From Flavobacterium sp. SH_e (GTDB lineage: Bacteria > Bacteroidota > Bacteroidia > Flavobacteriales > Flavobacteriaceae): a DNA stretch of 64,000 nt. The notes under the pieces are model-generated. The model was given only the letters and a program-made list of their open reading frames with translations. It ran no database searches and had not been told where the DNA came from. The position numbers and the translations under genes were made by a program. Shown one piece after another: positions 49,804 to 58,221 of this stretch; positions within the stretch are counted from its first letter, which is position 1; every line of letters starts with the position of its first letter. Location: the NCBI RefSeq assembly GCF_025717045.1, contig NZ_JAOVZN010000006.1, forward strand, positions 947,435-1,011,434, written 5' to 3'.

Positions 49804-50919
49804 ATGAAAAAAGGAGTAACCGTAACCATTTTAATATTCATTGCAATTGTTTTCTTTGGCGCACTTTATTATTTGTATGCTAAGAATCAAGAATCGCCGA
49901 TTGTATTTAAAACGGAAAAAGCAGAGATTAAAACTATAGTAAAAAATACTATTGCGACAGGAAATATTCAACCTGATGAAGAGGTCTTAATTAAACCAAA
50001 TATTTCAGGTATTATTGAAGAAGTGTACATTAAAGCCGGTGAAAAAATCAAAGCTGGCGATATGATTGCTAAAATTAGAGTTGTAGCCAATGTTTCGAAT
50101 GTGAGTAGTACGCAAAATCAGGTTCAAACAGCTAAAATTGCTTTGGATAATCAGGAAAGACTTTATAAAAGACAAAAAACATTATTCGAAAAAGATGTAA
50201 TTTCAGCAAATGATTTTGATGCTGCACAAGTAGCTTACAATCAGGCGAAACAAACTTATTTGGCGGCAAAACAAAGTTTGGATATTGTTAAAACAGGAAC
50301 AACTTCTTCATTAGGAAGTTATGCCAATACATTAATTCGTTCTACGGTAAACGGAATGGTGTTAGACGTTCCAGTAAAAGTTGGAAATCAGGTTATTGAA
50401 AGTAATAATTTTAACGAAGGAACTACGATTGCAAGTGTTGCCGATGTTGGAAGAATGATTTTTATTGGAAAAATTGACGAATCTGAAGTAGGAAAAATTA
50501 AAGAAAAAATGCCAATTGAAATTACAATTGGTGCAATCGAAAATAAAAAGTTTGAAGCTGTTTTAAATTATATTGCTCCAAAAGGAGTTACAGAAAATGG
50601 AGCTATCCAGTTTGAAATTAAAGGGCAAATGATCAATAGAGATGATACTTTTATTAGAGCTGGTTTGAGTGCAAACGCTTCAATTATTTTAGAAAAAGCA
50701 GATAAAGTTCTGGCAATTAAAGAATCTTTGGTTCAATTTGACAAAAAAACACAAAAGCCTTATGTTGAGATTGAAACTGCTCCGCAGAAATTTCAAAGAA
50801 GAGATTTAGTTTTAGGAGTAAGTGACGGAATCTACGTTCAAGTTAAAAGCGGTCTAAAAGACACAGATAAAATCAAAATCTGGAATCAGGGTTTGATTAC
50901 TGAAGGAGAAAAAAAATAA
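49804..50919 (+). CDS. Periplasmic adaptor 1 (HlyD/MacA family)
   Basis: 371 residues with an N-terminal membrane anchor, a lipoyl/barrel-sandwich domain (PNISGIIEEVYIKAGEKIKAGDMIAKI), an alpha-hairpin coiled coil (about 100-160), and the returning lipoyl half (RSTVNGMVLDVPVKVGNQV). It would link the permeases to the outer-membrane channel. 38 bp after permease 2. Confidence 0.92.
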   Translation: MKKGVTVTILIFIAIVFFGALYYLYAKNQESPIVFKTEKAEIKTIVKNTIATGNIQPDEEVLIKPNISGIIEEVYIKAGEKIKAGDMIAKIRVVANVSNVSSTQNQVQTAKIALDNQERLYKRQKTLFEKDVISANDFDAAQVAYNQAKQTYLAAKQSLDIVKTGTTSSLGSYANTLIRSTVNGMVLDVPVKVGNQVIESNNFNEGTTIASVADVGRMIFIGKIDESEVGKIKEKMPIEITIGAIENKKFEAVLNYIAPKGVTENGAIQFEIKGQMINRDDTFIRAGLSANASIILEKADKVLAIKESLVQFDKKTQKPYVEIETAPQKFQRRDLVLGVSDGIYVQVKSGLKDTDKIKIWNQGLITEGEKK

Positions 50920-51005
50920 TTTAATTTGAAGGTTTAGGGATCTTTTTGGTTTTAAAAAATGTTAAATTCGCGTAGTTCAGTTTACTGCGCTTTCATCGAA
51001 GATAT

Positions 51006-52457
51006 ATGAAAATAAATAAATATAATAGTCTGGTTATTGCAATGTTATTCGGTTTCGGATTAACTGGACAAGCGCAATCAAAGAAATGGACCTTGGAAGA
51101 GTGTGTTAGATACGCGCTTGAAAATAATATCACGATAAAACAATCTGAACTAGATTTGAAAAGTGCTGATATTGACAAAAAAACAGCATTTGGAAATTAT
51201 CTTCCATCTGTAAACGGAAGTGCTTCTCACTCTTGGAACATTGGTTTGAACCAGGATGTTACAACAGGTATTTTGCGTAATCAAACAACACAATATTCTT
51301 CTGTTGGTTTAAATGCTGGTGTAGATATCTATAAAGGTCTTCAGAATCAAAATGCTTATCGAAAAGCAAAATTATCAATCGTTGCATCACAATATCAATT
51401 GCTAAAAATGCAAGAAGATATTTCTTTAAATGTTGCCAGTGCATTTTTGCAGATTTTATCTAATAAAGAAGATTTAAAGGTTAAAACAGAGCAATTGGCA
51501 ATTGACGAAAAACGTTTTGCACGTTCTGAAGAAATGGTAAAAGCAGGAACTATTCCACGTGGAGATTTGTTCGATTTGAAAGCAACTGTTGCAACTGATA
51601 AACAAAACATCGCTGTTTCTGAAAATAATTTATTGATTTCTAAATTAAGTTTAGCTCAGCTTTTGCAATTAAAAGAATTTGCAGATTTTGATGTTGTCGA
51701 TGATACTAATGTAGCGGATGAAAATAATATCCTAGCTCAAAGTCCGATTGATATCTATAATAAAGCTAAAGAAACTAGAACAGAGTTAAAATTAGCGCAG
51801 ACTAATCTTGAGATTGCTGAGAAAAACGTAGCTATTGCTAAAGGAGCTTATCAGCCAACTTTGAGTGCCTTTTACAGTTTTAATACCAGAGCAAGTTATT
51901 CTGATGTTGTTACTGGATCAGTGCCAAACACAGCAAATCCGACTTCTCAAATTGGATTCGTTGAAGGAACTAATCAAGCGGTTTTACAGAATAATTACAC
52001 ACCTGTTTTAGGAAAAGCAGATCCAATTTTAGATCAGTTTAGTGATAATAAAGGACAGTCTTTTGGATTCCAGCTTTCGGTTCCTATTTTCAATGGCTTT
52101 TCAGTAAGAAACAATGTTGAACGTAATAAAGTAAGTTTAGAAAAATCTAAAATAGATTTAGAGCAAAAAAGTTTAGATTTGCAGCGTAACGTTTATACTG
52201 CTTTTACAGATGCAAGAGGAGCTTTAAATACTTATGAATCTGCTACGGTTACTTTAGAAGCAAGACAGCAGGCTTATAATTACGCAAAAGAAAAATATGA
52301 TGTTGGTTTAATGAATTCATTTGATTTCACACAAGCTCAAACATTATTGACTAATGCACAGTCTGATGTAATTAGAACAAAATACGATTACATGTTTAAG
52401 ATCAAAATATTAGAGTTTTATTTCGGAATTCCGATCGTTCCAATTATTACAAAATAA
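51006..52457 (+). CDS. TolC-family outer membrane efflux protein
   Basis: 483 residues with a signal peptide ending LTGQAQ and two outer membrane efflux protein repeats rich in long helices (WTLEECVRYALENNITIKQSELDL near the start is family-typical). Forms the outer-membrane exit duct of the exporter. 86 bp after adaptor 1; a weak hairpin lies in that gap. Confidence 0.94.
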   Translation: MKINKYNSLVIAMLFGFGLTGQAQSKKWTLEECVRYALENNITIKQSELDLKSADIDKKTAFGNYLPSVNGSASHSWNIGLNQDVTTGILRNQTTQYSSVGLNAGVDIYKGLQNQNAYRKAKLSIVASQYQLLKMQEDISLNVASAFLQILSNKEDLKVKTEQLAIDEKRFARSEEMVKAGTIPRGDLFDLKATVATDKQNIAVSENNLLISKLSLAQLLQLKEFADFDVVDDTNVADENNILAQSPIDIYNKAKETRTELKLAQTNLEIAEKNVAIAKGAYQPTLSAFYSFNTRASYSDVVTGSVPNTANPTSQIGFVEGTNQAVLQNNYTPVLGKADPILDQFSDNKGQSFGFQLSVPIFNGFSVRNNVERNKVSLEKSKIDLEQKSLDLQRNVYTAFTDARGALNTYESATVTLEARQQAYNYAKEKYDVGLMNSFDFTQAQTLLTNAQSDVIRTKYDYMFKIKILEFYFGIPIVPIITK

Positions 52458-52463
52458 TTTATT

Positions 52464-53756
52464 ATGCAAAAAAAAACAGTTTATTTCTTATTAGGTGGAG
52501 CAGTAGCTCTCATTGTAGCTTTAGTGGTTCTTTCTAAGAAAGGAGTAATAGGAAATAAGGACGAAGGAAAAGAAGTAGAAACTGCAAAAGTTACTGCTTC
52601 AACAATTGTTGAAACAGTTTCGGCAACAGGAAAAATTCAGCCAGAGATTGAAGTTAAAATAGCTTCCATGGTTTCTGGGGAAATCATTTCATTAAATATC
52701 AAAGAAGGACAAGTTGTTAAAAAAGGCGATTTATTAGTAAAAATAAATCCTGATTTATATACTTCTGGATTAGATAGATCTGTTGCAAATTTGGCAGGAA
52801 CAAAAGCAAGTCTTACTCAATCTGATGCTAGTTTTAAAGAAGCAAAAGCAAATTATGAGCGAAATAAAACTTTGTATGATAAAGGTGTAATCTCAAAATC
52901 TGATTGGGATAAAGCCGTTTCTTCTTATGAAGTTGCAAAAGCAACAAAACAAAGCGCTTATTACAATGTTCAAAGTGCTTCTGCATCTGTGACAGAAGCT
53001 CGTGATAATCTTGGCCGTACAACAATTTATTCTCCTGCAGACGGAACAATTTCTGTTTTGAATGTAGAATTAGGAGAAAGAGTTCTAGGAACGCAACAAA
53101 TGGCAGGAACGGAGCTTTTACGTGTTGCCAACCTTAATAATATGGAAGTTGAAGTTGATGTGAACGAAAATGATATTGTAAAAATTAAGATAGGAGACGA
53201 AGCAAATGTTGAAGTTGACGCTTATTTGAAAAAGAAATTCAAAGGAGTGGTAACTAGTATTTCTAATTCTGCCAGCACAACATTAACTTCAGATCAGGTA
53301 ACCAACTTTAAAGTTAAGGTTCGTATTTTAAAAGATTCTTACCAAGATTTATTAGAAGGAAAACCAAGCACCTATTCTCCTTTTAGACCAGGAATGACGG
53401 CTACGGTTGATATTATCACAACAACAAAAACAAATGTTTTGGCAGTGCCAATTAGTTCTGTTGTGGTAAAATCAGATACTACTGCAGTAAAAGATTTTAC
53501 TGTTGAAGATCCAAACCAAGATAAAAAAGCTGCTCCAAAAAGCGATAAAAAATTCGAATGTGTTTTTGTGAAGGTTGGAGATAAAGCTAAAATTAGAGTC
53601 ATTAAAACAGGAATTCAAGACGATACTAATATTGAAGTTATGTCTGGGTTAAAACCAGGAGATGTTGTAATTACAGGTCCGTATACGACAGTTTCTAAGG
53701 AACTTAACTCCGGAGATAAAGTAAAAAATAAAAAAGCGGAAGAACCTAAGAAATAG
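52464..53756 (+). CDS. Periplasmic adaptor 2 (HlyD/MacA family)
   Basis: 430 residues, same layout as adaptor 1 but longer: membrane anchor (about 7-25), SMVSGEIISLNIKEGQVVKKGDLLVKI, a coiled coil with NYERNKTLYDKGVISKSDWDKA, and YSPADGTISVLNVELGERV. A Lys/Asp-rich insert lies near residues 345-360. Six bp after the TolC-like gene. Why the operon has two adaptors is not clear. Confidence 0.92.
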   Translation: MQKKTVYFLLGGAVALIVALVVLSKKGVIGNKDEGKEVETAKVTASTIVETVSATGKIQPEIEVKIASMVSGEIISLNIKEGQVVKKGDLLVKINPDLYTSGLDRSVANLAGTKASLTQSDASFKEAKANYERNKTLYDKGVISKSDWDKAVSSYEVAKATKQSAYYNVQSASASVTEARDNLGRTTIYSPADGTISVLNVELGERVLGTQQMAGTELLRVANLNNMEVEVDVNENDIVKIKIGDEANVEVDAYLKKKFKGVVTSISNSASTTLTSDQVTNFKVKVRILKDSYQDLLEGKPSTYSPFRPGMTATVDIITTTKTNVLAVPISSVVVKSDTTAVKDFTVEDPNQDKKAAPKSDKKFECVFVKVGDKAKIRVIKTGIQDDTNIEVMSGLKPGDVVITGPYTTVSKELNSGDKVKNKKAEEPKK

Positions 53757-53762
53757 TTATTT

Positions 53763-54008
53763 ATGATGATTTCTTTATGCGGTAGCCCTCCAGCTGGATT
53801 TTTTCAAGCATTATTTACGATTGGATTAGTTGTAACAGTAGCATCTATGTCATACACGCATTATAAAGTGTATAAAAGTGAATATTACAAAGAAGAGTTT
53901 GTATATTTTTCAGTTGGAAAAAAGATAATGCTTTATGTGAGTTTTTTGATGGTTAATTTGTGTATTATACCATTACTGTTGTTACTTTGTCTTTTTCTTT
54001 TTTCCTGA
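53763..54008 (+). CDS. Small membrane protein of unknown function
   Basis: 81 residues with two likely membrane helices (about 11-30 and 54-80) and a polar segment in between (YTHYKVYKSEYYKEEFVYFSVGKK). An alternative ATG lies one codon downstream. It follows the adaptor gene by 6 bp and may be the last gene of the exporter operon. I do not recognise a family. Confidence 0.5.
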   Translation: MMISLCGSPPAGFFQALFTIGLVVTVASMSYTHYKVYKSEYYKEEFVYFSVGKKIMLYVSFLMVNLCIIPLLLLLCLFLFS

Positions 54009-54052
54009 CATACTTTATTTGTCAATCATTAATAATTTAAAATTAAAATATT

Positions 54053-54724
54053 TTGTCTTTTATTCTCAACATCGAAACGGCTACTAAAAATTGTTCAGTA
54101 TCTGTCGCAAAAGATGGAAATACCATTGCATGTAACGAACTTGCAGATGAAGGATATTCGCACGCAGAAAAACTTCATGTTTTTATAGAAGAAGTAATTT
54201 CAAAAGCAGGCATTTCTGTTCAGGATTTGAGTGCAATTGCAGTTAGTCAGGGACCAGGATCCTATACAGGTTTAAGAATTGGTGTTTCTGCAGCAAAAGG
54301 TTTATGTTATGCTTTAAATATTCCGTTAATTGCTGTTGATACGCTTCAAACTTTGGCATCGCAGGCAGGAGTTGCAGACGGAAAAATTATACCAATGTTA
54401 GATGCGCGCCGTATGGAAGTTTACAGTGCCATTTTTAATTCAGATTTGACAGTTGAAAGAGCTATTAAAGCTGAAATTATTGACGAAAACTCATTTCAAG
54501 AATATACAGATAAGCTTTACTTTGTTGGCGATTGCGCTGATAAATGTAAAGCTATTTTGACTAAAGATAATTTCGTGTTTTTAGAAAATGTAAAATACCC
54601 TTCTGCACAGGCGATGAGTAAAATCAGTTTTGATAAGTATCAAAAAAGCGACACTGTGGATGTCGCTTATTTTGAACCTTATTATTTAAAAGATTTTATG
54701 ATTGCTCCTCCAAAGAAACAATAA
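54053..54724 (+). CDS. tsaB: tRNA threonylcarbamoyladenosine synthesis protein TsaB
   Basis: Partner of TsaD in making N6-threonylcarbamoyl adenosine in tRNA. 223 residues in the actin-like ATPase fold; ILNIETATKNCSVSVAKDG at the start and AVSQGPGSYTGLRIGVSAAKGLCYAL are hallmarks. The start is TTG at 54053, supported because the conserved strand follows at once. The stop is two bases from that of the convergent MscS gene, with no visible terminator between. Confidence 0.95.
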   Translation: MSFILNIETATKNCSVSVAKDGNTIACNELADEGYSHAEKLHVFIEEVISKAGISVQDLSAIAVSQGPGSYTGLRIGVSAAKGLCYALNIPLIAVDTLQTLASQAGVADGKIIPMLDARRMEVYSAIFNSDLTVERAIKAEIIDENSFQEYTDKLYFVGDCADKCKAILTKDNFVFLENVKYPSAQAMSKISFDKYQKSDTVDVAYFEPYYLKDFMIAPPKKQ

Positions 54725-54726
54725 TA

Positions 54727-55539
54727 TTATTTCTGAATAGTATATGGTTGAACTGCAATTCCAGCTTCATCTAGAGCTATTTTGCAGTTTTCTAGAGTTT
54801 CAGAGAAAACAGCTCCATAATTAGCGTTTTTTGCCCAAGGACGTACAGCAAAATCAATAGAACTTGCCGATAGATTTTTTACAAAAACCTCTGGCGCAGG
54901 TTTCTTCAATACTTTAGGGTTTTTATTTAAAACATCTAGAAGGATTTCTTTTGCCTTTTTGATATCTGAATCGTAAGAAATAGCAAAAGTCAAATCTGCT
55001 CTTCTTTCTCCTTGCATTGAATAATTGATAATATTTCCATTAGATAAAGAACCATTTGGAACAAACACAGTCTGATTATTTGCGGTAAGCATTTTGGTTA
55101 CAAAAATCTGGATTTCAAGAACTGTTGCAACAACACCTTGCGCTTCAATTGTATCGCCAACTTTAAATGGTTTGAAAACAATAATCAGCATTCCGCCAGC
55201 AAAGTTAGAAAGCGATCCTTGTAATGATAAACCAACCGCAAGACCCATTGCTCCTAAAATAGCTACGAAAGATGAAGTCTCGATTCCTAATTTAGAAATA
55301 AAGGTTACAAACAATAATATTCGCAACGCCCACAATAAAATGTCGGATAAGAATTTTGTTAATGTTGGATCTAGATTTCGCTGAATCATTACTTTTCTAA
55401 TGATACGATTAATCAGTCTGATAGCATATAAACCAACAAATAAGATTAAAAATGCTGAAATAAGTTTTGGTGAATAATCAACTAAAATATCAATAAATCG
55501 AGTAATATATTTACTGACTTGTTCTGGGCTAATGTTCAT
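54727..55539 (-). CDS. Small-conductance mechanosensitive channel (MscS family)
   Basis: From the ATG at 55539 the protein is 270 residues: three membrane helices in the first 120 residues, the pore helix GAMGLAVGLSLQGSLSNFAGGM, the beta domain GDTIEAQGVVATVLEIQIFVTKMLTANNQTVFVPNGSLSN, and a C-terminal alpha/beta domain. It releases osmolytes on hypoosmotic shock. A TTG 27 bp upstream lies inside the leader hairpin and is rejected. A promoter and a terminator-like hairpin precede the gene. Confidence 0.94.
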   Translation of the reverse strand: MNISPEQVSKYITRFIDILVDYSPKLISAFLILFVGLYAIRLINRIIRKVMIQRNLDPTLTKFLSDILLWALRILLFVTFISKLGIETSSFVAILGAMGLAVGLSLQGSLSNFAGGMLIIVFKPFKVGDTIEAQGVVATVLEIQIFVTKMLTANNQTVFVPNGSLSNGNIINYSMQGERRADLTFAISYDSDIKKAKEILLDVLNKNPKVLKKPAPEVFVKNLSASSIDFAVRPWAKNANYGAVFSETLENCKIALDEAGIAVQPYTIQK

Positions 55540-55550
55540 GATTTTAAAAT

Positions 55551-55576
55551 AAAAAAACCTTCTCAAAAGAGAAGGT
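55551..55576 (-). promoter_or_regulatory. Terminator-like hairpin upstream of the MscS gene
   Basis: On the minus strand ACCTTCTC and GAGAAGGT form a perfect 8-bp stem with a TTTT loop and are followed by a run of T. It can end the upstream LEA-like gene, but it also lies between the -7 element at 55589 and the MscS start, so it can act as an attenuator in the MscS leader. Confidence 0.7.
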
Positions 55577-55588
55577 AGATTAGTACTG

Positions 55589-55596
55589 CAAATATA
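55589..55596 (-). promoter_or_regulatory. -7 promoter element upstream of the MscS gene
   Basis: On the minus strand the sequence reads TATATTTG, matching TAnnTTTG, 49 bp upstream of the ATG at 55539. The -33 element is not obvious. Confidence 0.45.
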
Positions 55597-55625
55597 AAAA
55601 TATTTACATTATAAGAAAAGTCTGT

Positions 55626-56033
55626 TTATGCTTTGTCAGCAGCTTCATCGCCTATTTCTTCTACTTCTGCAGCAGATTTTTCGCTTACATCAACAACCGA
55701 TTCAGAAATAGTTTCTGGTGTCTCAACGGCCAAAGAAGCTGTTTTTTCTTTAACAGAATCAACTACATCATTTACCACTTTAGCAGCTTTGTCAGCATAT
55801 TCGCTTACGGTATCTTTTGCCTTTTCAGCATAATCTGCCGCTTGGTCAATAATAGGTTCAGATGCTTCTTTTACTTTTTCAATTGTTTCTTCAGCAAAAG
55901 CTTCTGCTTTTTCTATGTAAGGCGTTGCGGCTTCTTTTGCTTGTTCAAAAGTACTTTCGGCATTATTAGCCAATTCTGTTACAGACTCTTTGGTTGAGCC
56001 AAATAAATTTTTAAAAAATGAAGATAATCCCAT
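55626..56033 (-). CDS. LEA-like helical repeat protein
   Basis: 135 residues of low complexity, made nearly only of Ala, Glu, Lys, Asp, Val and Ser with no Trp or Cys. A hydrophobic start (MGLSSFFKNLFGST) leads into regular amphipathic helices with repeating AEK/AEE-type units (about 20-110), similar to eukaryotic group 3 LEA proteins and YtxH-like bacterial stress proteins. Such proteins protect membranes or proteins in desiccation or osmotic stress; here that is inference. It precedes the MscS gene on the same strand, with a terminator in between. Confidence 0.75.
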   Translation of the reverse strand: MGLSSFFKNLFGSTKESVTELANNAESTFEQAKEAATPYIEKAEAFAEETIEKVKEASEPIIDQAADYAEKAKDTVSEYADKAAKVVNDVVDSVKEKTASLAVETPETISESVVDVSEKSAAEVEEIGDEAADKA

Positions 56034-56131
56034 GGTTTTTAATTAATTGGTTATGAATACAATATTAATTAAATTTATAGAATTACTAGTTTTTTTAATG
56101 GTAAATAATTGACAACTAGTGGTTAATAATG

Positions 56132-56157
56132 AAAAAAGCGCCTCAATGAGACGCTTT
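56132..56157 (-). terminator. Terminator of the Nfu-type gene
   Basis: On the minus strand AAAGCGTCTC and GAGGCGCTTT pair (one G-T pair) around ATT, followed by T residues. It lies 20 bp past the stop codon. Confidence 0.8.
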
Positions 56158-56177
56158 CTATTATATTTTTGATTGAA

Positions 56178-57077
56178 TTAAGCATTTGATGCTTCTACTT
56201 TTATAGCTTCATCATTCAACATGCTTTTCAACATATTTTCGATACCGCTTTTCAAAGTAAATGTAGATGATGGACAGCCGCTGCAAGCACCTTGCAATAG
56301 CACTTTTACTGTTTTGTCCTCTTCATTATAAGATTCGAAAGCAATGTTTCCACCATCTGCGGCTACAGCTGGTTTTACATATTCTTCTAAGATATTAATG
56401 ATTTGCTGTGAAGTGACATCTAATTTGTCAAAAGCTTCATCTTTTTTAGCTTCATCTTTTTTAGCTGTTTGAATTAAACTTTCGTCTAAAACAGTTCCTC
56501 CATTTTCTATATATTGTTTAATGAAAGTTCTTAATTCTAAAGTGATTTCATCCCAGTTATTGATCTCATATTTAGTAACCGAAATATAATTTTCATCAAT
56601 AAAAATTTCTTTCACATATGGGAATTTAAATAATTCCTTTGCCAATGGAGAAGAAGCAGTTTGGTCAATATTTTTATATTCTACGGCGTTACGAGTCAGC
56701 ATTCTGCTTACAACAAATTTCAAGGCAGAAGGGTTAGGAGTTGTTTCTCCATAAACTGTAATTGGCTGCTTTTTTGCTTTATTTTCATCAACTTTAATGA
56801 TCACTCCACCTTTTTCAACAAAAGCACTAATTTGCTCTGCAACAGCATCTTTTACATCATCCCAATCCACAATACTGTATCTTTCGATAGCTATAAAATT
56901 TCCAGAGATATAAACAGTTTTAACAAACGGTAAATAAAATAATTGCTGAGCTAAAGGAGAAGCTTGTGCTTCATCAATATTTTTAAATTCGAAATTTTGA
57001 TTTTGTGTAATAAAGTCTTCAAACTCAAACTTTAAAATAGTCGGGTTTTGAGTCTCTTTTATAGTGATTTTCGTCAT
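56178..57077 (-). CDS. Iron-sulfur scaffold protein, Nfu type with duplicated N-domain
   Basis: 299 residues. The C-terminal 80 residues are the NifU/Nfu domain with the cluster-binding CxxC in LQGACSGCPSSTFTLKSGIENML. Before it are two copies of the Nfu N-terminal domain (about 1-100 and 105-200); compare ASPLAQQLFYLPFVKTVYIS and SSPLAKELFKFPYVKEIFID. Most Nfu proteins have one such domain. The linker to the C-terminal domain contains the repeated AKKDEA unit. It passes clusters to client proteins, such as the iron-sulfur proteins of the act complex. Confidence 0.92.
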   Translation of the reverse strand: MTKITIKETQNPTILKFEFEDFITQNQNFEFKNIDEAQASPLAQQLFYLPFVKTVYISGNFIAIERYSIVDWDDVKDAVAEQISAFVEKGGVIIKVDENKAKKQPITVYGETTPNPSALKFVVSRMLTRNAVEYKNIDQTASSPLAKELFKFPYVKEIFIDENYISVTKYEINNWDEITLELRTFIKQYIENGGTVLDESLIQTAKKDEAKKDEAFDKLDVTSQQIINILEEYVKPAVAADGGNIAFESYNEEDKTVKVLLQGACSGCPSSTFTLKSGIENMLKSMLNDEAIKVEASNA

Positions 57078-57093
57078 GATTGTATATTTTTTG

Positions 57094-57101
57094 CAAATTT
57101 A
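57094..57101 (-). promoter_or_regulatory. -7 promoter element of the Nfu-type gene
   Basis: On the minus strand the sequence reads TAAATTTG, matching TAnnTTTG, 16 bp upstream of the ATG. Confidence 0.5.
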
Positions 57102-57220
57102 CTAAAGTTATTTTCTACTAATACCTATATTTGATTTTTTAATGAAATAATTAAGACTCTTCTCAAAGAAATCGTGTTAAATTGCAAGAGTAAAAAATAT
57201 ATTGAAACAAAATTGCCTTT

Positions 57221-58210
57221 ATGAAATTTAAAATCAGGGTTTTATTAATTTTTCTCATAACTACTTTTTATTCTTATTCACAAGAGGGAATACCAGTTTA
57301 CTCAGATTATTTGTCTGATAATTATTACCTAATTCACCCATCAATGGCAGGAGCTGCCAATTGCGCTAAAATTAGATTAACGGCAAGAAAACAATGGTTT
57401 GAACAAGAAGATGCGCCATCCTTGCAGACCTTAAGCTTTAACGGAAGAATTGGAGAACGCTCTGGAGGAGGTATTATTGTTTTTAACGATAAGAATGGAT
57501 ATCATTCTCAAAAAGGTGTCAAATTAACTTATGCACATCATATTATGTTTTCGAGAGATGAACTTGATTTAAATCAGTTGTCTTTTGGAATTAGCGGAGG
57601 TTTAATACAAAATCAATTAGATGAAACGAAATTTGGAGGAACTTTTGACCCAATAGTTTTCGGTTCGATTCAGAAAGATTCTTATTTTAATGTTGATATT
57701 GGAGCGTCTTACAACTATTTGGATTTTTACGCTCATGCAACTATTCAGGGATTATTAGAAACAAGAAGAGAATTATACACAGATTACGAAAGCGATAATC
57801 TTAGAAAGTTTTTATTTAGTGCTGGTTACGTTTTTGGTAAAAACGAAAATTGGACTTGGGAGCCTTCTATACTTTTTCAGTACTTTGATCAAACAAAAGA
57901 AAAAACGCTTGATGTGAATATGAAAGCGTATAAAAGTATGGATTTTGGAAGTCTTTGGGCTGCTTTATCTTATAGAAGAGGTTTTGATGGAGCTCAATAT
58001 CTTTCTGGAAGCGGAGTTTCTTCTCAAAAATTAGAATTTATAACGCCAATTGTTGGAGTTAATTTTAAGAACTTTATGTTTGCTTACACATATTCTCATG
58101 TAATGGGAGATGTAAAGTTTGATACTGGCGGTTATCATCAAATTACTTTAGGAATTAATTTATTCTGTACAAAAGAACGTTACGACTGTAATTGTCCTGC
58201 AATTAACTAA
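57221..58210 (+). CDS. PorP/SprF-family outer membrane protein
   Basis: 329 residues, signal peptide ending FYSYSQ, and the family start GIPVYSDYLSDNYYLIHPSMAGAANCAKIRLTARKQW followed by beta strands of a barrel and a C-terminal aromatic strand. PorP/SprF proteins anchor specific type IX secretion cargo at the outer surface and usually sit next to a gene for a large adhesin. None is here; the next gene is a gamma carbonic anhydrase. The function of this copy is unknown. Confidence 0.9.
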   Translation: MKFKIRVLLIFLITTFYSYSQEGIPVYSDYLSDNYYLIHPSMAGAANCAKIRLTARKQWFEQEDAPSLQTLSFNGRIGERSGGGIIVFNDKNGYHSQKGVKLTYAHHIMFSRDELDLNQLSFGISGGLIQNQLDETKFGGTFDPIVFGSIQKDSYFNVDIGASYNYLDFYAHATIQGLLETRRELYTDYESDNLRKFLFSAGYVFGKNENWTWEPSILFQYFDQTKEKTLDVNMKAYKSMDFGSLWAALSYRRGFDGAQYLSGSGVSSQKLEFITPIVGVNFKNFMFAYTYSHVMGDVKFDTGGYHQITLGINLFCTKERYDCNCPAIN

Positions 58211-58221
58211 ACTTTATTATT

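Noticed and set aside
50969-50993. GCGTAGT/ACTGCGC hairpin upstream of the TolC-like gene.
   Set aside because: The stem has a wobble pair and only three T follow. Too weak to call a terminator or attenuator.
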